A DNA stretch of 64,000 nt from assembly GCF_009664085.1 (NCBI RefSeq), contig NZ_CP039268.1, forward strand, positions 853,501-917,500. Direction: 5' to 3'. Made by a program: the position numbers and the translations under genes. Origin of the DNA: Thermochromatium tepidum ATCC 43061. Lineage in GTDB: Bacteria; Pseudomonadota; Gammaproteobacteria; Chromatiales; Chromatiaceae. Shown one piece after another: positions 33,376 to 42,135 of the stretch (position 1 is its first letter; every line of letters starts with the position of its first letter). The notes under the pieces are model-generated. The model worked only from the letters and a program-made list of their open reading frames with translations. It had not been told where the DNA came from and did not search any database.

Positions 33376-34989
33376 CTATAGATCCTGACCGGCATAGGAG
33401 CCGTTGACCGATTTGTTGCAGACCGGGAAGTCGGGGACGATATTGCCCAGGATCAGCCGTTCGAGCGCCGGCCAGGTGAACCAGCTCGGATCACGAGGGA
33501 AATAACGGGCGATCCGTCCGGATTCGTCGAAGCGGACGTAGCTCAGGATCTCGCCGCGCCAGCCCTCGATCAGGCCCAGCCCGGCTGCACCTGACTTGGG
33601 TGCAGGGAGCGGCGCCTGGATCGCGCCGTCCGGCAAGGCGTCGAGCAGGCGGTCGAGCATCCACAGAGTGCTGCGCACCTCCTCGATCCGCACCCGCAGC
33701 CGGGCGGCTACGTCGCCCTCGGTCTGGACCGGCACCTCGACCCGCAGCTGATCATAGGGTGGGTAGGGGGCGTGGTGCCGGACATCGAAGGCCAGACCGC
33801 TGGCCTTGCCGACATAGCCAGTGCAGCCGAGTTCGCGGGCGTCGGCTTCGGACAGGATGCCGGTCGTGAGCAGCCGATCTTCGAGCGAGGGCAGATCCTC
33901 GAGGATGTCGAAGATGGGTTCGATGGACTGCCGGAATGCGGCGTGATCGAGCCGCAGGTGATGGAAGCCTTCAGGCGACAGGTCAGCGGCGACCCCGCCG
34001 GGGATGACCACATCCATCAGCAGCCGATGCCCAAACAGCTCCGATGAGCGCCGCTGCCACTGTTCGCGCAACCGGGCGCACTGGACATGGGCGAAGGCGA
34101 AGCCGACGTCGTTGCAGATGGCGCCGATGTCGCCGAGGTGATTGGCGATGCGCTCGCGCTCGGCTAGGAGCGCCCGCAGGGTCAGGGCCCGCGGCGGCAC
34201 CTCACATCCAGTGGCGCGTTCCATGGCCTGACAGGCCGCCCAGGCATGGGCGACCGCCGTATCGCCCGAGACCCGCCCGGCAAGCCGCGCTAGGGCCGCC
34301 GGATCGCGTCCGACAGCGAGCTTTTCGACCCCGCGATGGACATAGCCCAACCGTTCCTCCAGGCGCAAGACCTCCTCGCCCATAACTTGGAACCGAAAGT
34401 GTCCCGGCTCAATGATCCCGGCATGGACTGGACCGACCGGGATCTCGTGGACACCATGGCCTAGGATGGGGATGAAGGGATATTCGGCATCGGACGGGGT
34501 GCGCCCGCGATGCTCGCCGCTCAGGGGGAAATCGGCGCGCAGCGGGAAGCGATCCTCTGGCCAGGCCTGATGACGCGTCCAGCGCCGTCTATCGGGCTGG
34601 TCGGTCCAGAGGATCCCGGTCAGGTCATGGGCATGACGCTCCAGGCGACTAATCCCTGGGAAGTGGTGTGCCTGGGAGGCCAGATGCGGCCGACTCAGTG
34701 GAACCTCGGTCTCCAGGATCAGATAGGTGCCACCGTGCTCCAGACAGGCCAGCACGCGCAGACGCGGTTCGCCCTCCGATCTGGCCACATCGGCTGGGGT
34801 GTCAAGCGGATCGACCCAGACCCCAGCGTGACGTACCCCGAGCTCAGCGGCGAGCTGAGCCGCCGTCCCCCAGGCGTCTGGCGCGAGGAGCAGATGCCGG
34901 GCGGGTGCGAGCGGCTCACCCTGGTGGGCAGCGGCCCCAGATTCGGCGAGCCGCTCGATCAAGCGGGATGACCAGTCAAATGTGCTCAT
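33376..34989 (-). CDS. Ehr-type large subunit (HyfG/NuoCD-like) lacking NiFe ligands
   Basis: A 537-residue protein combining an N-terminal NuoC-like part (about 1-170) with a NuoD/HycE-like part. MSTFDW at 34989 is the start, in ATGA overlap with the preceding gene. At the first nickel-ligand site, where group 4 hydrogenases have RVCGIC, this protein reads RVSGDT. At the C-terminus, where hydrogenases have DPCxxC, it reads DFPVCNKSVNGSYAG. Three of four nickel-binding cysteines are thus absent. That is the hallmark of energy-converting-hydrogenase-related (Ehr) complexes and complex I, so this should not be called a hydrogenase. The electron donor and acceptor are unknown. Confidence 0.85.
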   Translation of the reverse strand: MSTFDWSSRLIERLAESGAAAHQGEPLAPARHLLLAPDAWGTAAQLAAELGVRHAGVWVDPLDTPADVARSEGEPRLRVLACLEHGGTYLILETEVPLSRPHLASQAHHFPGISRLERHAHDLTGILWTDQPDRRRWTRHQAWPEDRFPLRADFPLSGEHRGRTPSDAEYPFIPILGHGVHEIPVGPVHAGIIEPGHFRFQVMGEEVLRLEERLGYVHRGVEKLAVGRDPAALARLAGRVSGDTAVAHAWAACQAMERATGCEVPPRALTLRALLAERERIANHLGDIGAICNDVGFAFAHVQCARLREQWQRRSSELFGHRLLMDVVIPGGVAADLSPEGFHHLRLDHAAFRQSIEPIFDILEDLPSLEDRLLTTGILSEADARELGCTGYVGKASGLAFDVRHHAPYPPYDQLRVEVPVQTEGDVAARLRVRIEEVRSTLWMLDRLLDALPDGAIQAPLPAPKSGAAGLGLIEGWRGEILSYVRFDESGRIARYFPRDPSWFTWPALERLILGNIVPDFPVCNKSVNGSYAGQDL

Positions 34990-36458
34990 AGAACACCTCG
35001 GCCCGCGATCAAGGCCGTCGCCCGATCCAGCCAGGCGACGAGAGCCCCTGGGATGGACAACCCTAGCCACAACACCAGCCCAAGATGCAAGAACACAGGT
35101 AGCATGTTCGCCGCGACGGGTCTCTGACCCTCGGGGGCCGTACCATAGACCATCGGGTGTAGATGCCGAAACAGACCGGCGAAGGCGATCGCCAGACCGC
35201 TCAACAGGAGCAGGGTAAACCAGGGATAGGTCTGCATGGTTGCGGTCAGGAGCAAAAATTCACTGGTGAAGACCCCAAAGGGCGGAAAGCCAGCGATGGC
35301 GACCACCCCGAACAGCAGCCCCCAGCCAATCGCCGGCTGGGTGCGGATCAGTCCGCGGATGCGGTCGATCGACTGGGTGCCAGCCAGATGGGTGGCATGC
35401 CCGACGGTGACGAAGATCGCCGATTTGGTGAGCGAATGGACCAACATGTGGAGTAGTGCACCGAAGGTCGCCAGAGGACCTCCGACCCCGAAGGCAAAGG
35501 TCATGAGCCCCATGTGCTCGATCGAGGAATAGCTGAACAGCCGTTTGATGTCGCGCTGGCGATGCAGAAAGAGCCCAGCGACGACGAACGAGACTATCCC
35601 GAACCCCATCAGGAGTGCCCCGGCCAAATGCGAGGTCTGGGTCGCCGCCAGCGAGCCGTCGACCAGCATCTTGAGCCGCACCACCGCATAGAGCGCGACA
35701 TTGAGCAACAGACCCGAGAGGACCGCTGACATCGGGGTCGGACCCTCGGAATGGGCGTCCGGCAGCCACTGATGCATGGGCACTAGACCGACCTTGGTGC
35801 CATAGCCGACCAACAGGAACACGAAGGCGATCCGCATCACCGTGGGATCAAGGGCGCCGGCATGGGCATGGAGTACGCTCCAGGACAGGCCGGATTCTGT
35901 GTCCTCGAGGACCAAATAGGCAGCAAAATAGGTCAGAACTGTGCCGAACAGTGCGAGCGCGATCCCGACGCCGCACAGGATGAAATATTTCCAGGCGGCC
36001 TCGACCGCCTCCGGGGTGCGATAGAGCGAGACTAAGAGCACGGTCGCAAGCGTCGCACCCTCAACCGCTACCCAGAGGATGCCGAGATTGTCTGTGGTTA
36101 GGGCCACCAACATGGTCAGCATGAAGGACTGGTAGAGGCCGTGATAGAGCCTCAGGTTGAGCGCGCTGATGCGCCCGCTCGCCTGGACATGTTGCATATA
36201 GGGGCCTGAGAAGATGGCCGTAGTCAGTCCCACGAAGGCCGTGAGCACGATCAGATAAACGTTGAAGGCATCGACCCGAAAGCCCAGACCAGCCACGACC
36301 TCGACCCGCGCGACCATCCAGGCCAGCCATAGCGCACCGATCAGGGTCAGGCCAGAGATGGCCAAGTTGAGCCGTCCAGACAGATCGAGCGCGCGCACCC
36401 AGAAAAGCGCGAATCCACCGATCAGGGGGGGTAAGAGTGTGAGCAGCAAGGGCATCAT
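34986..36458 (-). CDS. HyfF/NuoN-like antiporter-type membrane subunit
   Basis: About 490 residues with roughly 14 membrane helices. Conserved channel residues of Nuo/Mrp antiporter subunits are present: YGTKVGLVPMHQWLPDAHSEGPTPMSAVLSG carries the Lys of the first half-channel; HSLTKSAIFVTVGHA carries the Lys of the second. ATG 36458 is two bases past the stop of the previous gene; an upstream ATG at 36497 would overlap that gene by 38 bases. In the Ehr-type complex it would conduct H+ or Na+ coupled to electron flow in the large and small subunits. Confidence 0.88.
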   Translation of the reverse strand: MMPLLLTLLPPLIGGFALFWVRALDLSGRLNLAISGLTLIGALWLAWMVARVEVVAGLGFRVDAFNVYLIVLTAFVGLTTAIFSGPYMQHVQASGRISALNLRLYHGLYQSFMLTMLVALTTDNLGILWVAVEGATLATVLLVSLYRTPEAVEAAWKYFILCGVGIALALFGTVLTYFAAYLVLEDTESGLSWSVLHAHAGALDPTVMRIAFVFLLVGYGTKVGLVPMHQWLPDAHSEGPTPMSAVLSGLLLNVALYAVVRLKMLVDGSLAATQTSHLAGALLMGFGIVSFVVAGLFLHRQRDIKRLFSYSSIEHMGLMTFAFGVGGPLATFGALLHMLVHSLTKSAIFVTVGHATHLAGTQSIDRIRGLIRTQPAIGWGLLFGVVAIAGFPPFGVFTSEFLLLTATMQTYPWFTLLLLSGLAIAFAGLFRHLHPMVYGTAPEGQRPVAANMLPVFLHLGLVLWLGLSIPGALVAWLDRATALIAGRGVL

Positions 36459-36459
36459 C

Positions 36460-37176
36460 TCAGTGACCAACCATCCAAGAATCTGCGGCTGCCTCATCCA
36501 CCGGACCCGCCTCGGTCAGGCGATTGAGTCGATCCACATCGAGCGAATCGATGCTCTCGCGGATTTGAAAGAAAAAGACCCCGAATAACACCATGGCCAC
36601 CAGAACATCGAAGGCAATTCCGAGCTCGACCACCAGCGGCATGCCGGCGGTTGCCGAGACTGCGGCCAAAAACAGCCCATTCTCCATCGCCATAAAGCCC
36701 AGCACCTGGGCCACCGCCTGCTGGCGGAAGACCATCATCAGGAGCCCAATCAAGACCAGGGCGAGGCTCACGGCGATGATGTTGCGGGTAAAGGTCAGCC
36801 CCTGCTCGACCATGGGCAGCACCAGCCAGTAGCTAAAGATCACCAGACCCACGCCCAGCATGGCCACGAGCGCCGGATACCGAAGACGCTCGGTCTCCCG
36901 TTCCAGACCGAGACGCCGCACCAGACGATGCAGCATCCACGGGATTAGAAGTGCCTTGAGGACGAGGGTCAGGATGGCTGAGAAATAGAGGTGCCTAGCC
37001 TGACCGCTTAGGGCCACAGTCAGGGTCACCGCCGCCACAAGCGCGCCCTGCCAGGCGAAGACATGGATCGCGGCGACCAGCCGGGTCTGGGCCAAGAGCA
37101 CGAAAGAGAGAAACAGTGCCAAGGCTGCCAGCAAAACGACGAACTGTTGCAACAGCGGCAACGCCAGAAGATTCAT
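36460..37176 (-). CDS. HyfE-like membrane subunit
   Basis: 238 residues with about seven membrane segments, from LPLLQQFVVLLAALALFLSF near the N-terminus to FDVLVAMVLFGVFFFQI near the end. ENGLFLAAVSATAGMPLVVELGIAFDVLVA includes the paired acids typical of NuoK/HyfE subunits. The start ATG 37176 overlaps the stop of the NuoH-like gene (TGATG). The C-terminal tail (SIDSLDVDRLNRLTEAGPVDE) is soluble and faces the next subunit. Confidence 0.85.
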   Translation of the reverse strand: MNLLALPLLQQFVVLLAALALFLSFVLLAQTRLVAAIHVFAWQGALVAAVTLTVALSGQARHLYFSAILTLVLKALLIPWMLHRLVRRLGLERETERLRYPALVAMLGVGLVIFSYWLVLPMVEQGLTFTRNIIAVSLALVLIGLLMMVFRQQAVAQVLGFMAMENGLFLAAVSATAGMPLVVELGIAFDVLVAMVLFGVFFFQIRESIDSLDVDRLNRLTEAGPVDEAAADSWMVGH

Positions 37177-38120
37177 CAACCGACCTCCAGGATCACATGA
37201 CTCATGAGCCCTAACAATCCCAGGAGCAGGGCGAGGTTTAGGAAGTTCGGCACCCGGAACAGACGCATCTTGGCCATCAGGGTCTCGCTGACCGCCAAGG
37301 CTGCACCTAGCAGCGTAAGCTTGGCGAGCACAGCGATCAGGCCCAACATGAGCGCCCTCGGCGTGAACTCGGTCGCAATGCCCCAGGGCAGGAAGACGTT
37401 GACGATCAGCACCCCGTAGAGCAATAGCTTGATCCAGGCCGCCCACTCCATGAGTGCCAGATGGCGTCCGGTGTATTCGAGCAGCATGGCCTCGTGGACC
37501 ATGGTCAGCTCGAGGTGGGTTGCTGGGTTGTCGACGGGGATACGTCCGCACTCGGCCAGAGCCACCAGCACGAGCGCGCCGAAGGCAAACAGATAGGACG
37601 GACGCAGCAGGAAGCCGTCGGTCAGATGATGGTCCATCACGCCGACCAGACTGGTGCTGTGCGCGGTCATGGCGAGCGTAAAGACCACCATCAGAAGCGC
37701 CGGCTCGGCTAGCGCCGAGATCAGCATCTCGCGCGAGGCGCCCATGCCGCCGAAGGCCGTGCCCACGTCCATCCCAGCCAGGGCAAGGAAGAAACGTCCC
37801 AGGGCCAACAGACCGACCAACACGATGAGATCGGCGATATTGGCCGTCGGCAGATCAAGCGCGATCAGAGGTACGGTGGCACACGCCAGCCAGGTGGCGA
37901 CAAAGACGATGTAGGGCGCGACCCGAAACAGCGGCGAGGCTGAGTGCGCCACCCGCGTCTCCTTGACCATCAGCTTGTGCAGATCGACATAGGGCTGGAG
38001 CAGTGGGGCGCCGCGCCGGTTCTGGAGCTGCGCCTTGACCTTACGTACCCAGCCGACCAAGAGTGGGGCCAGTGCGACACAGATCAGGGCCTGTAGCAGG
38101 GCGATGAACCAGGCAGTCAT
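37176..38120 (-). CDS. HyfC/NuoH-like membrane subunit
   Basis: 314 residues and about eight membrane helices. ALAECGRIPVDNPATHLELTMVHEAMLLEY (about 190-219) matches the NuoH/HyfC/EchB family region with the acidic pathway leading to the quinone or electron-entry site. QNRRGAPLLQPYVDLHKLMVKE near the N-terminus is also diagnostic (complex I: R-x-GP-x-GLLQPxADAxKLxxKE). It anchors the hydrophilic arm to the membrane arm. It overlaps the NuoL-like gene upstream by four bases. Confidence 0.9.
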   Translation of the reverse strand: MTAWFIALLQALICVALAPLLVGWVRKVKAQLQNRRGAPLLQPYVDLHKLMVKETRVAHSASPLFRVAPYIVFVATWLACATVPLIALDLPTANIADLIVLVGLLALGRFFLALAGMDVGTAFGGMGASREMLISALAEPALLMVVFTLAMTAHSTSLVGVMDHHLTDGFLLRPSYLFAFGALVLVALAECGRIPVDNPATHLELTMVHEAMLLEYTGRHLALMEWAAWIKLLLYGVLIVNVFLPWGIATEFTPRALMLGLIAVLAKLTLLGAALAVSETLMAKMRLFRVPNFLNLALLLGLLGLMSHVILEVG

Positions 38121-40246
38121 GCGATGATCCAGAGTAGGACGAACAGGGTTGCCAGCGTCCAGCCGAGATAGATCCGGACGTTTCCCGATTGCAGCCGGGC
38201 GACCTGTTGCGAGGAGGCATCAACCGCGCGCGCCATCGGCAGATAGAGCCAGCCCCAGGCGCGATCGGCGACCCTGAGCCGATAGCGCGTGATGCCATCT
38301 GCGCTCTGTTCCAGAGCTTCGTCGATCACAAACAGCAGGGCGAAGACGCGCCGGATCGGCTGGGCGAATGAGGCGGCACTGGACTGCATCCGTGGCGTTG
38401 GAGGGGTGAATCCGCAATCCCAGGGATCGCAGCGCCGCACCCGCCAGGAGGCGTGACGTTTGAACCACCAGATGGCCGCGCCCGCAATCAGGGCTAGGAG
38501 CAGTATGGTCAGGGGGGCGCTGTAGCTCGCGGTCTCAGCGGAGATCGGTGTCAGCCATAGCCAACCGCTTGCGTCCGCCTGCGGCACACCCGTGCCCAGT
38601 AGTTGGGCGGCCACCGAATCGAGCAGGCTGAGGATCTGGGTTGGCAGCATACCGAACAGCACGCACAGCACCGCCAGCACGCCCTGACCGGCCCACATCC
38701 CCTTGGGTGAGGGTCGGGCGCGGCGCACATGACGCGAACGCGCTTGCCCCAAAAAGGCAATGCCATAGACCTTGACGAAGGTCGCTGCGACCAGCGCGCC
38801 AGTGAGCGCCAACACTGCCGAGGCGATCGGCACCAGGCTGCGCAGTACCCCGCTCTCCAGATTCCAGGCCTGCAGCGCCGACTGGAAGATCAACCATTCG
38901 GAGACGAAACCATTGAATGGGGGTAGGGCCGAGATCGACAGACAGCCGATCAGGAAGAACGAACCTGTCCAGGGCATACGCCGCAACAGACCGCCCATCT
39001 GTTCTAGGTCGCGTTCGTGGGTGCTGTGCAGGATGGCACCCGCGCCCAGGAACAGCAGCGACTTGAACAGCGCGTGGTTGAGCGCGTGATAGAGTGCGGC
39101 GACCAGGGCCAAGGCGGCCAGATTGGGGTGACCGGTGGATGCAAACAGCAGCGTGAGCCCCAGCGCAATGAAGACGATACCCAGATTCTCGATCGACGAA
39201 TAGGCCAACAGCCTTTTGAGGTCGGTCTGGATCAGGGCAAATAGCACTCCGACTAGGGCTGAGAGGCTCCCAACCGTGATCAGGATCACGCCCCAGGACC
39301 AATGCAGCTCGCCATTGAGGTCCAACACCAGGCGGATGAAGCCATAGACCGCGACCTTGAGCATGACACCCGACATCAGCGCCGAGATATGCGAGGGCGC
39401 AACCGGATGCGCCTCAGGCAGCCAGGCATGGAATGGAACCAGGCCGGCCTTCAGTCCAAAGCCGAGGAAGGTCAAGCCGAATGCGACGCCCGCCCATAGC
39501 GGCGTGAGCTGTGCCGTCCGCATGGCGTCGAAATCGAAACCGCCTCCGAAGGCGGCCAAGACACCAAAGCCGAGCAGGATCGCCAACCCGCCGAAATGGG
39601 CCATGAGCAGATAGAGGAAGGCGGCGCGCCGATTGGCGGCATGCTCGTGCTGGAAGGCGACCAGGAAATAAGAGGACAGGGACATCAACTCCCAGGCCAC
39701 CATGAACAAGAAGGCATCGTCGGCCAACACCACGAGCAGCATCCCAACCACGAACAGTCCGCTGAAACCGCCGAGCGCGGCGAGTGACTCGCGCCCGTTT
39801 TCGAAGTGGCGCACATAGTCAAGCCCATAGAGGCTAACCGCACCAGTCACCAACCCGATGAGGACGAGGAAGACGCCCGCGAGCGGATCGAGCCGCACCT
39901 GCCAGTGCAGCCAGGGCAGGCCGAACGGCAAGACGGCGCTCGCCTCCGTCCCGCCGATCAGGGTCCAGAGACCGGCGAGGAGCGCGACCACGCCCGCGAG
40001 TCCGAGCAATGGGATGGCGACCAACCGCAGCAGGTGCGGTTGGCGACTTGCGAGCAGAGAGGTGCCGATCGAGGCGAAGGCCAAGAGCACCGCGAGGGAT
40101 GCCAGAGCGAGGGAAGCGCCGACCGAGGCGAAGGCCAAGATCACCGCGAGGGATGCCAGGGCGAGGGATACATGGAAGACCCTGGATCGAGGCTCGATAA
40201 GGGTTTGAACAGTTTCTTTGATACGCGCTCGTTCCTGCGTGTTCAT
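38117..40246 (-). CDS. HyfB/NuoL-like antiporter-type membrane subunit with duplicated helix
   Basis: A 709-residue protein, first gene of the Ehr operon. NuoL-type motifs include VAWELMSLSSYFLVAF, with the conserved Glu, and FGLKAGLVPFHAWLPEAHPVAPSHISALMSG, with the channel Lys. NHALFKSLLFLGAGAIL carries another conserved Lys. The N-terminal about 60 residues contain a hydrophobic stretch repeated twice in tandem (SLALASLAVILAFASVGA, then SLALASLAVLLAFASIGT), encoded by two 54-bp repeats at 40062-40169. This makes it longer than typical HyfB (about 670). The duplicated helix is probably a recent slippage product. Confidence 0.9.
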   Translation of the reverse strand: MNTQERARIKETVQTLIEPRSRVFHVSLALASLAVILAFASVGASLALASLAVLLAFASIGTSLLASRQPHLLRLVAIPLLGLAGVVALLAGLWTLIGGTEASAVLPFGLPWLHWQVRLDPLAGVFLVLIGLVTGAVSLYGLDYVRHFENGRESLAALGGFSGLFVVGMLLVVLADDAFLFMVAWELMSLSSYFLVAFQHEHAANRRAAFLYLLMAHFGGLAILLGFGVLAAFGGGFDFDAMRTAQLTPLWAGVAFGLTFLGFGLKAGLVPFHAWLPEAHPVAPSHISALMSGVMLKVAVYGFIRLVLDLNGELHWSWGVILITVGSLSALVGVLFALIQTDLKRLLAYSSIENLGIVFIALGLTLLFASTGHPNLAALALVAALYHALNHALFKSLLFLGAGAILHSTHERDLEQMGGLLRRMPWTGSFFLIGCLSISALPPFNGFVSEWLIFQSALQAWNLESGVLRSLVPIASAVLALTGALVAATFVKVYGIAFLGQARSRHVRRARPSPKGMWAGQGVLAVLCVLFGMLPTQILSLLDSVAAQLLGTGVPQADASGWLWLTPISAETASYSAPLTILLLALIAGAAIWWFKRHASWRVRRCDPWDCGFTPPTPRMQSSAASFAQPIRRVFALLFVIDEALEQSADGITRYRLRVADRAWGWLYLPMARAVDASSQQVARLQSGNVRIYLGWTLATLFVLLWIIA
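40062..40169. repeat. Two tandem 54-bp repeats within the HyfB-like gene
   Basis: Units 40062-40115 and 40116-40169 differ at only a few positions (for example GATCG versus GACCG and AAGAGCACC versus AAGATCACC). Each encodes 18 hydrophobic residues, so the copy number changes the N-terminal membrane segment without breaking frame. Confidence 0.9.
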
Positions 40247-40552
40247 ATAGATAATTGCCCTGCCGTCTCGAATGTTTTTGCCTACTCGACAGGTGATGTC
40301 ACTCCTGTTCCCGATGGGCGAGATAGCTCAAAGGGTACGGCGAGTTTCGCGCGCCCGCCGGCGAGTGAGCCTGATCGAGTCAGTCTGACGGAACGGTCTA
40401 GGGATCGTACAATCTGCTTGGATTCGTGAACTAGAACAAACTCTTAAGGCGACCACAGAGACGACCGAGCGCAATCGATCATGATGGATCCAAAACGCAG
40501 ACCACGCCGTATCGCGAGGTCTTTTTGCCATGGTTGTATGGCACGATTCTAT
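40247..40552. promoter_or_regulatory. Divergent intergenic region upstream of the Ehr operon
   Basis: About 300 bases without a supported gene, separating the Ehr membrane-subunit operon (minus) from the regulator and small-subunit genes (plus). It must hold the promoter of the minus-strand operon. No strong Shine-Dalgarno sequence precedes ATG 40246. No sigma-54 GG-N10-GC element was recognised. Confidence 0.4.
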
Positions 40553-40593
40553 ATGATAATCCTATGATAATTCAATTCACATCGGATGATAAT
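40553..40593 (+). promoter_or_regulatory. Iterated ATGATAAT motifs, candidate RHH operator
   Basis: ATGATAAT occurs at 40553-40560, 40564-40571 and 40586-40593. Start-to-start distances are 11 and 22 bases, that is one and two helical turns, so all copies lie on the same DNA face. They lie 23-63 bases before the ribbon-helix-helix gene. Short iterated half-sites at helical spacing are what RHH dimers typically bind, so autoregulation is a reasonable inference. The motif may also overlap the promoter -10 region. Confidence 0.55.
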
Positions 40594-40615
40594 CCGCTGT
40601 ATCAGAAGGTGTATG

Positions 40616-40825
40616 ATGGAACATCGAACGGCGCGCCTGACCGTCCTCATCGATCCACGAAAAAAGCAGCTATTCGAGGCGATCTGTGCCGAACAAGACC
40701 TAAACCCCTCCCAGGTCATCCGTAAACTGATACGCCAATACATCCTTGATCACAGTGGATCGCGCGACCTGCCGGACTGGCTGACTGGGGGGGCTGCCAA
40801 GACCGAGGACAAGCCTCCTTCCTGA
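40616..40825 (+). CDS. Ribbon-helix-helix (CopG/MetJ-type) DNA-binding protein
   Basis: A 69-residue protein. ATG 40616 is preferred over 40613 because AAGG at 40606-40609 then has a six-base spacer. The beta-strand RTARLTVLIDPR and helices KKQLFEAICAEQDL and NPSQVIRKLIRQYILDH fit the ribbon-helix-helix fold that binds DNA as a dimer. Its C-terminus is polar (PDWLTGGAAKTEDK). It lies between divergent halves of the Ehr locus, 54 bases before the small-subunit gene, and has iterated motifs upstream. No toxin partner gene adjoins it, so an antitoxin role is less likely than regulation of this locus. Confidence 0.75.
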   Translation: MEHRTARLTVLIDPRKKQLFEAICAEQDLNPSQVIRKLIRQYILDHSGSRDLPDWLTGGAAKTEDKPPS

Positions 40826-40879
40826 CCTGTCTTTCCGAGTCAAGTCAGGGTTTCGGATCAGACACGCGGAGAAGACGAT

Positions 40880-41407
40880 ATGCTACGCATCCTTCGGCAC
40901 TCCCAGCGCATTGGGATCATCACCGAACCTGGGCCGGTGCACAGCGAGGCCGAATTGAAACGGCTGGGGGTCGAGCTACGCAGACTGATCGACGCGCGTT
41001 TCGGGCGCAGCCTCGCCATTCGTCAGGTGGATGCCGGGTCCTGCAACGCCTGTGAGCTGGAGATCCACGCGCTCAACAACCCCTATTACGACCTCGAGCG
41101 GTTCGGCGTGCACTTCGTCGCCTCGCCACGTCACGCCGATGCCTTGCTGGTGACAGGCCCGGTCTCACGCCACATGGAGGCGGCGCTGCGTCGCACCTGG
41201 CGTGCGACCCCCGCGCCAAAGTTCGTCATCGCCCTGGGTAACTGCGCCTGCAGCGGCGGTGAGTTCGGTGTCACCTACGCGAGTTGCGGCGCGGTGGAGA
41301 CGGTCATCCCGGTCGATGTCAAGATCCCAGGCTGCCCACCTGCGCCCCTGGATGTGCTGCGGGGTCTGCTGGCCGCCCTGACGGCATCATCACGTCAGGA
41401 CGGATGA
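40880..41407 (+). CDS. Ehr-type small subunit (HyfI/NuoB-like [4Fe-4S] protein)
   Basis: 175 residues. The four cluster ligands of NuoB-like subunits are visible: AGSCNACELE (Cys-x2-Cys, about residues 54 and 57), ALGNCACSGG (about 120) and KIPGCPPAPLDVL (about 151). It carries one [4Fe-4S] cluster equivalent to N2 of complex I or the proximal cluster of hydrogenases, next to the large subunit. It is encoded on the opposite strand from the other Ehr subunits, immediately downstream of the RHH regulator, which is an unusual operon split. Confidence 0.9.
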   Translation: MLRILRHSQRIGIITEPGPVHSEAELKRLGVELRRLIDARFGRSLAIRQVDAGSCNACELEIHALNNPYYDLERFGVHFVASPRHADALLVTGPVSRHMEAALRRTWRATPAPKFVIALGNCACSGGEFGVTYASCGAVETVIPVDVKIPGCPPAPLDVLRGLLAALTASSRQDG

Positions 41408-41445
41408 GATGGCCGCGGCCATCGGATGGATGGGGATGGGATGTT

Positions 41446-41940
41446 TCAGGTCTTACCGATGCGGTTGAGCTCATGCTGGAGCCTTAATCTGTCGAGCGAG
41501 GCGAAGGGCAGTGAGACAAAGATCTTGATACGGTTCTCGATCTCGCGAAAGGCCGTGCGAAAGGCATTGAGCCGCGTCAGCTCGTCGCCCTCCACGGCGG
41601 CTGGATCCGCGGTGCCCCAATGGGCGATCATCGGTTGGCCGGGCCAGACCGGGCACGTCTCGCCCTTGGCCTTGTCGCAGACAGTGATGACGAAATCCAT
41701 CTGAGGCGCATCCGGCTTGGCGAACTCCGCCCAATCCTTGCTGCGCAGTCCGTCGGTCAAATAGTTGTTGCGTCGCAGCAGCTCCAGCGTCAGGGGATGC
41801 ACCTCGCCCCTGGGGTGGCTTCCGGCGCTGAAGCCGCGAAAACGCCCCGCGCCCCAGCGTTCAATGATGCGTTCGGCGAAGATGCTGCGGGCGGAATTTC
41901 CAGTACAAAGAAAGAGCACATTGAAGACTTTATCGGTCAT
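41446..41940 (-). CDS. Arsenate reductase / low-molecular-weight phosphatase-fold protein
   Basis: A 164-residue protein with start MTDKVF at 41940. The phosphate loop is CTGNSARSIFAE (Cys-x5-Arg), and there is a later cysteine pair VCDKAKGETCPVWPGQP with eight-residue spacing. Unlike the operonic ArsC at 31411-31827, the loop has Ala where that enzyme has Cys, so the redox partner probably differs. A longer C-terminal region (FREIENRIKIFVSLPFASLDRL) is typical of the ArsC group annotated beside ArsR or Acr3. It stands alone here, opposite in strand to the Ehr small-subunit gene. 41941-42135 contains no gene. Confidence 0.8.
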   Translation of the reverse strand: MTDKVFNVLFLCTGNSARSIFAERIIERWGAGRFRGFSAGSHPRGEVHPLTLELLRRNNYLTDGLRSKDWAEFAKPDAPQMDFVITVCDKAKGETCPVWPGQPMIAHWGTADPAAVEGDELTRLNAFRTAFREIENRIKIFVSLPFASLDRLRLQHELNRIGKT

Positions 41941-42135
41941 GGGGTTGATCCTGAGCGGCAAATCCTGCTGTGATGCAGGGCCTCAAGTGGAAAAATAGAC
42001 AAGCGCCTCGAATTTTTACCCCAATATCTTTGACGACCCATACCAAAGACAAGTGAAGTTTTTGTGACGACAGGGCCGGTCAGGTTGGTTGCTACGACAA
42101 ATCAAGGATCTTGGTGTGCGTGGCGTACTTGGCTG

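Noticed and set aside
40062-40169. Short direct repeats as a CRISPR array
   Set aside because: Only two units without spacers, coding in frame for a membrane helix; a plain tandem duplication.
39806-40429. 207-codon plus-strand open frame opposite the HyfB-like gene
   Set aside because: It is antisense to the conserved NuoL-like gene and rich in Glu, Gln and Arg as expected for a shadow frame.
33376-41407. Annotation as [NiFe] hydrogenase-4 or formate hydrogenlyase
   Set aside because: Three of the four nickel-binding cysteines of the large subunit are absent, and no hydrogenase maturation genes or formate dehydrogenase lie nearby.
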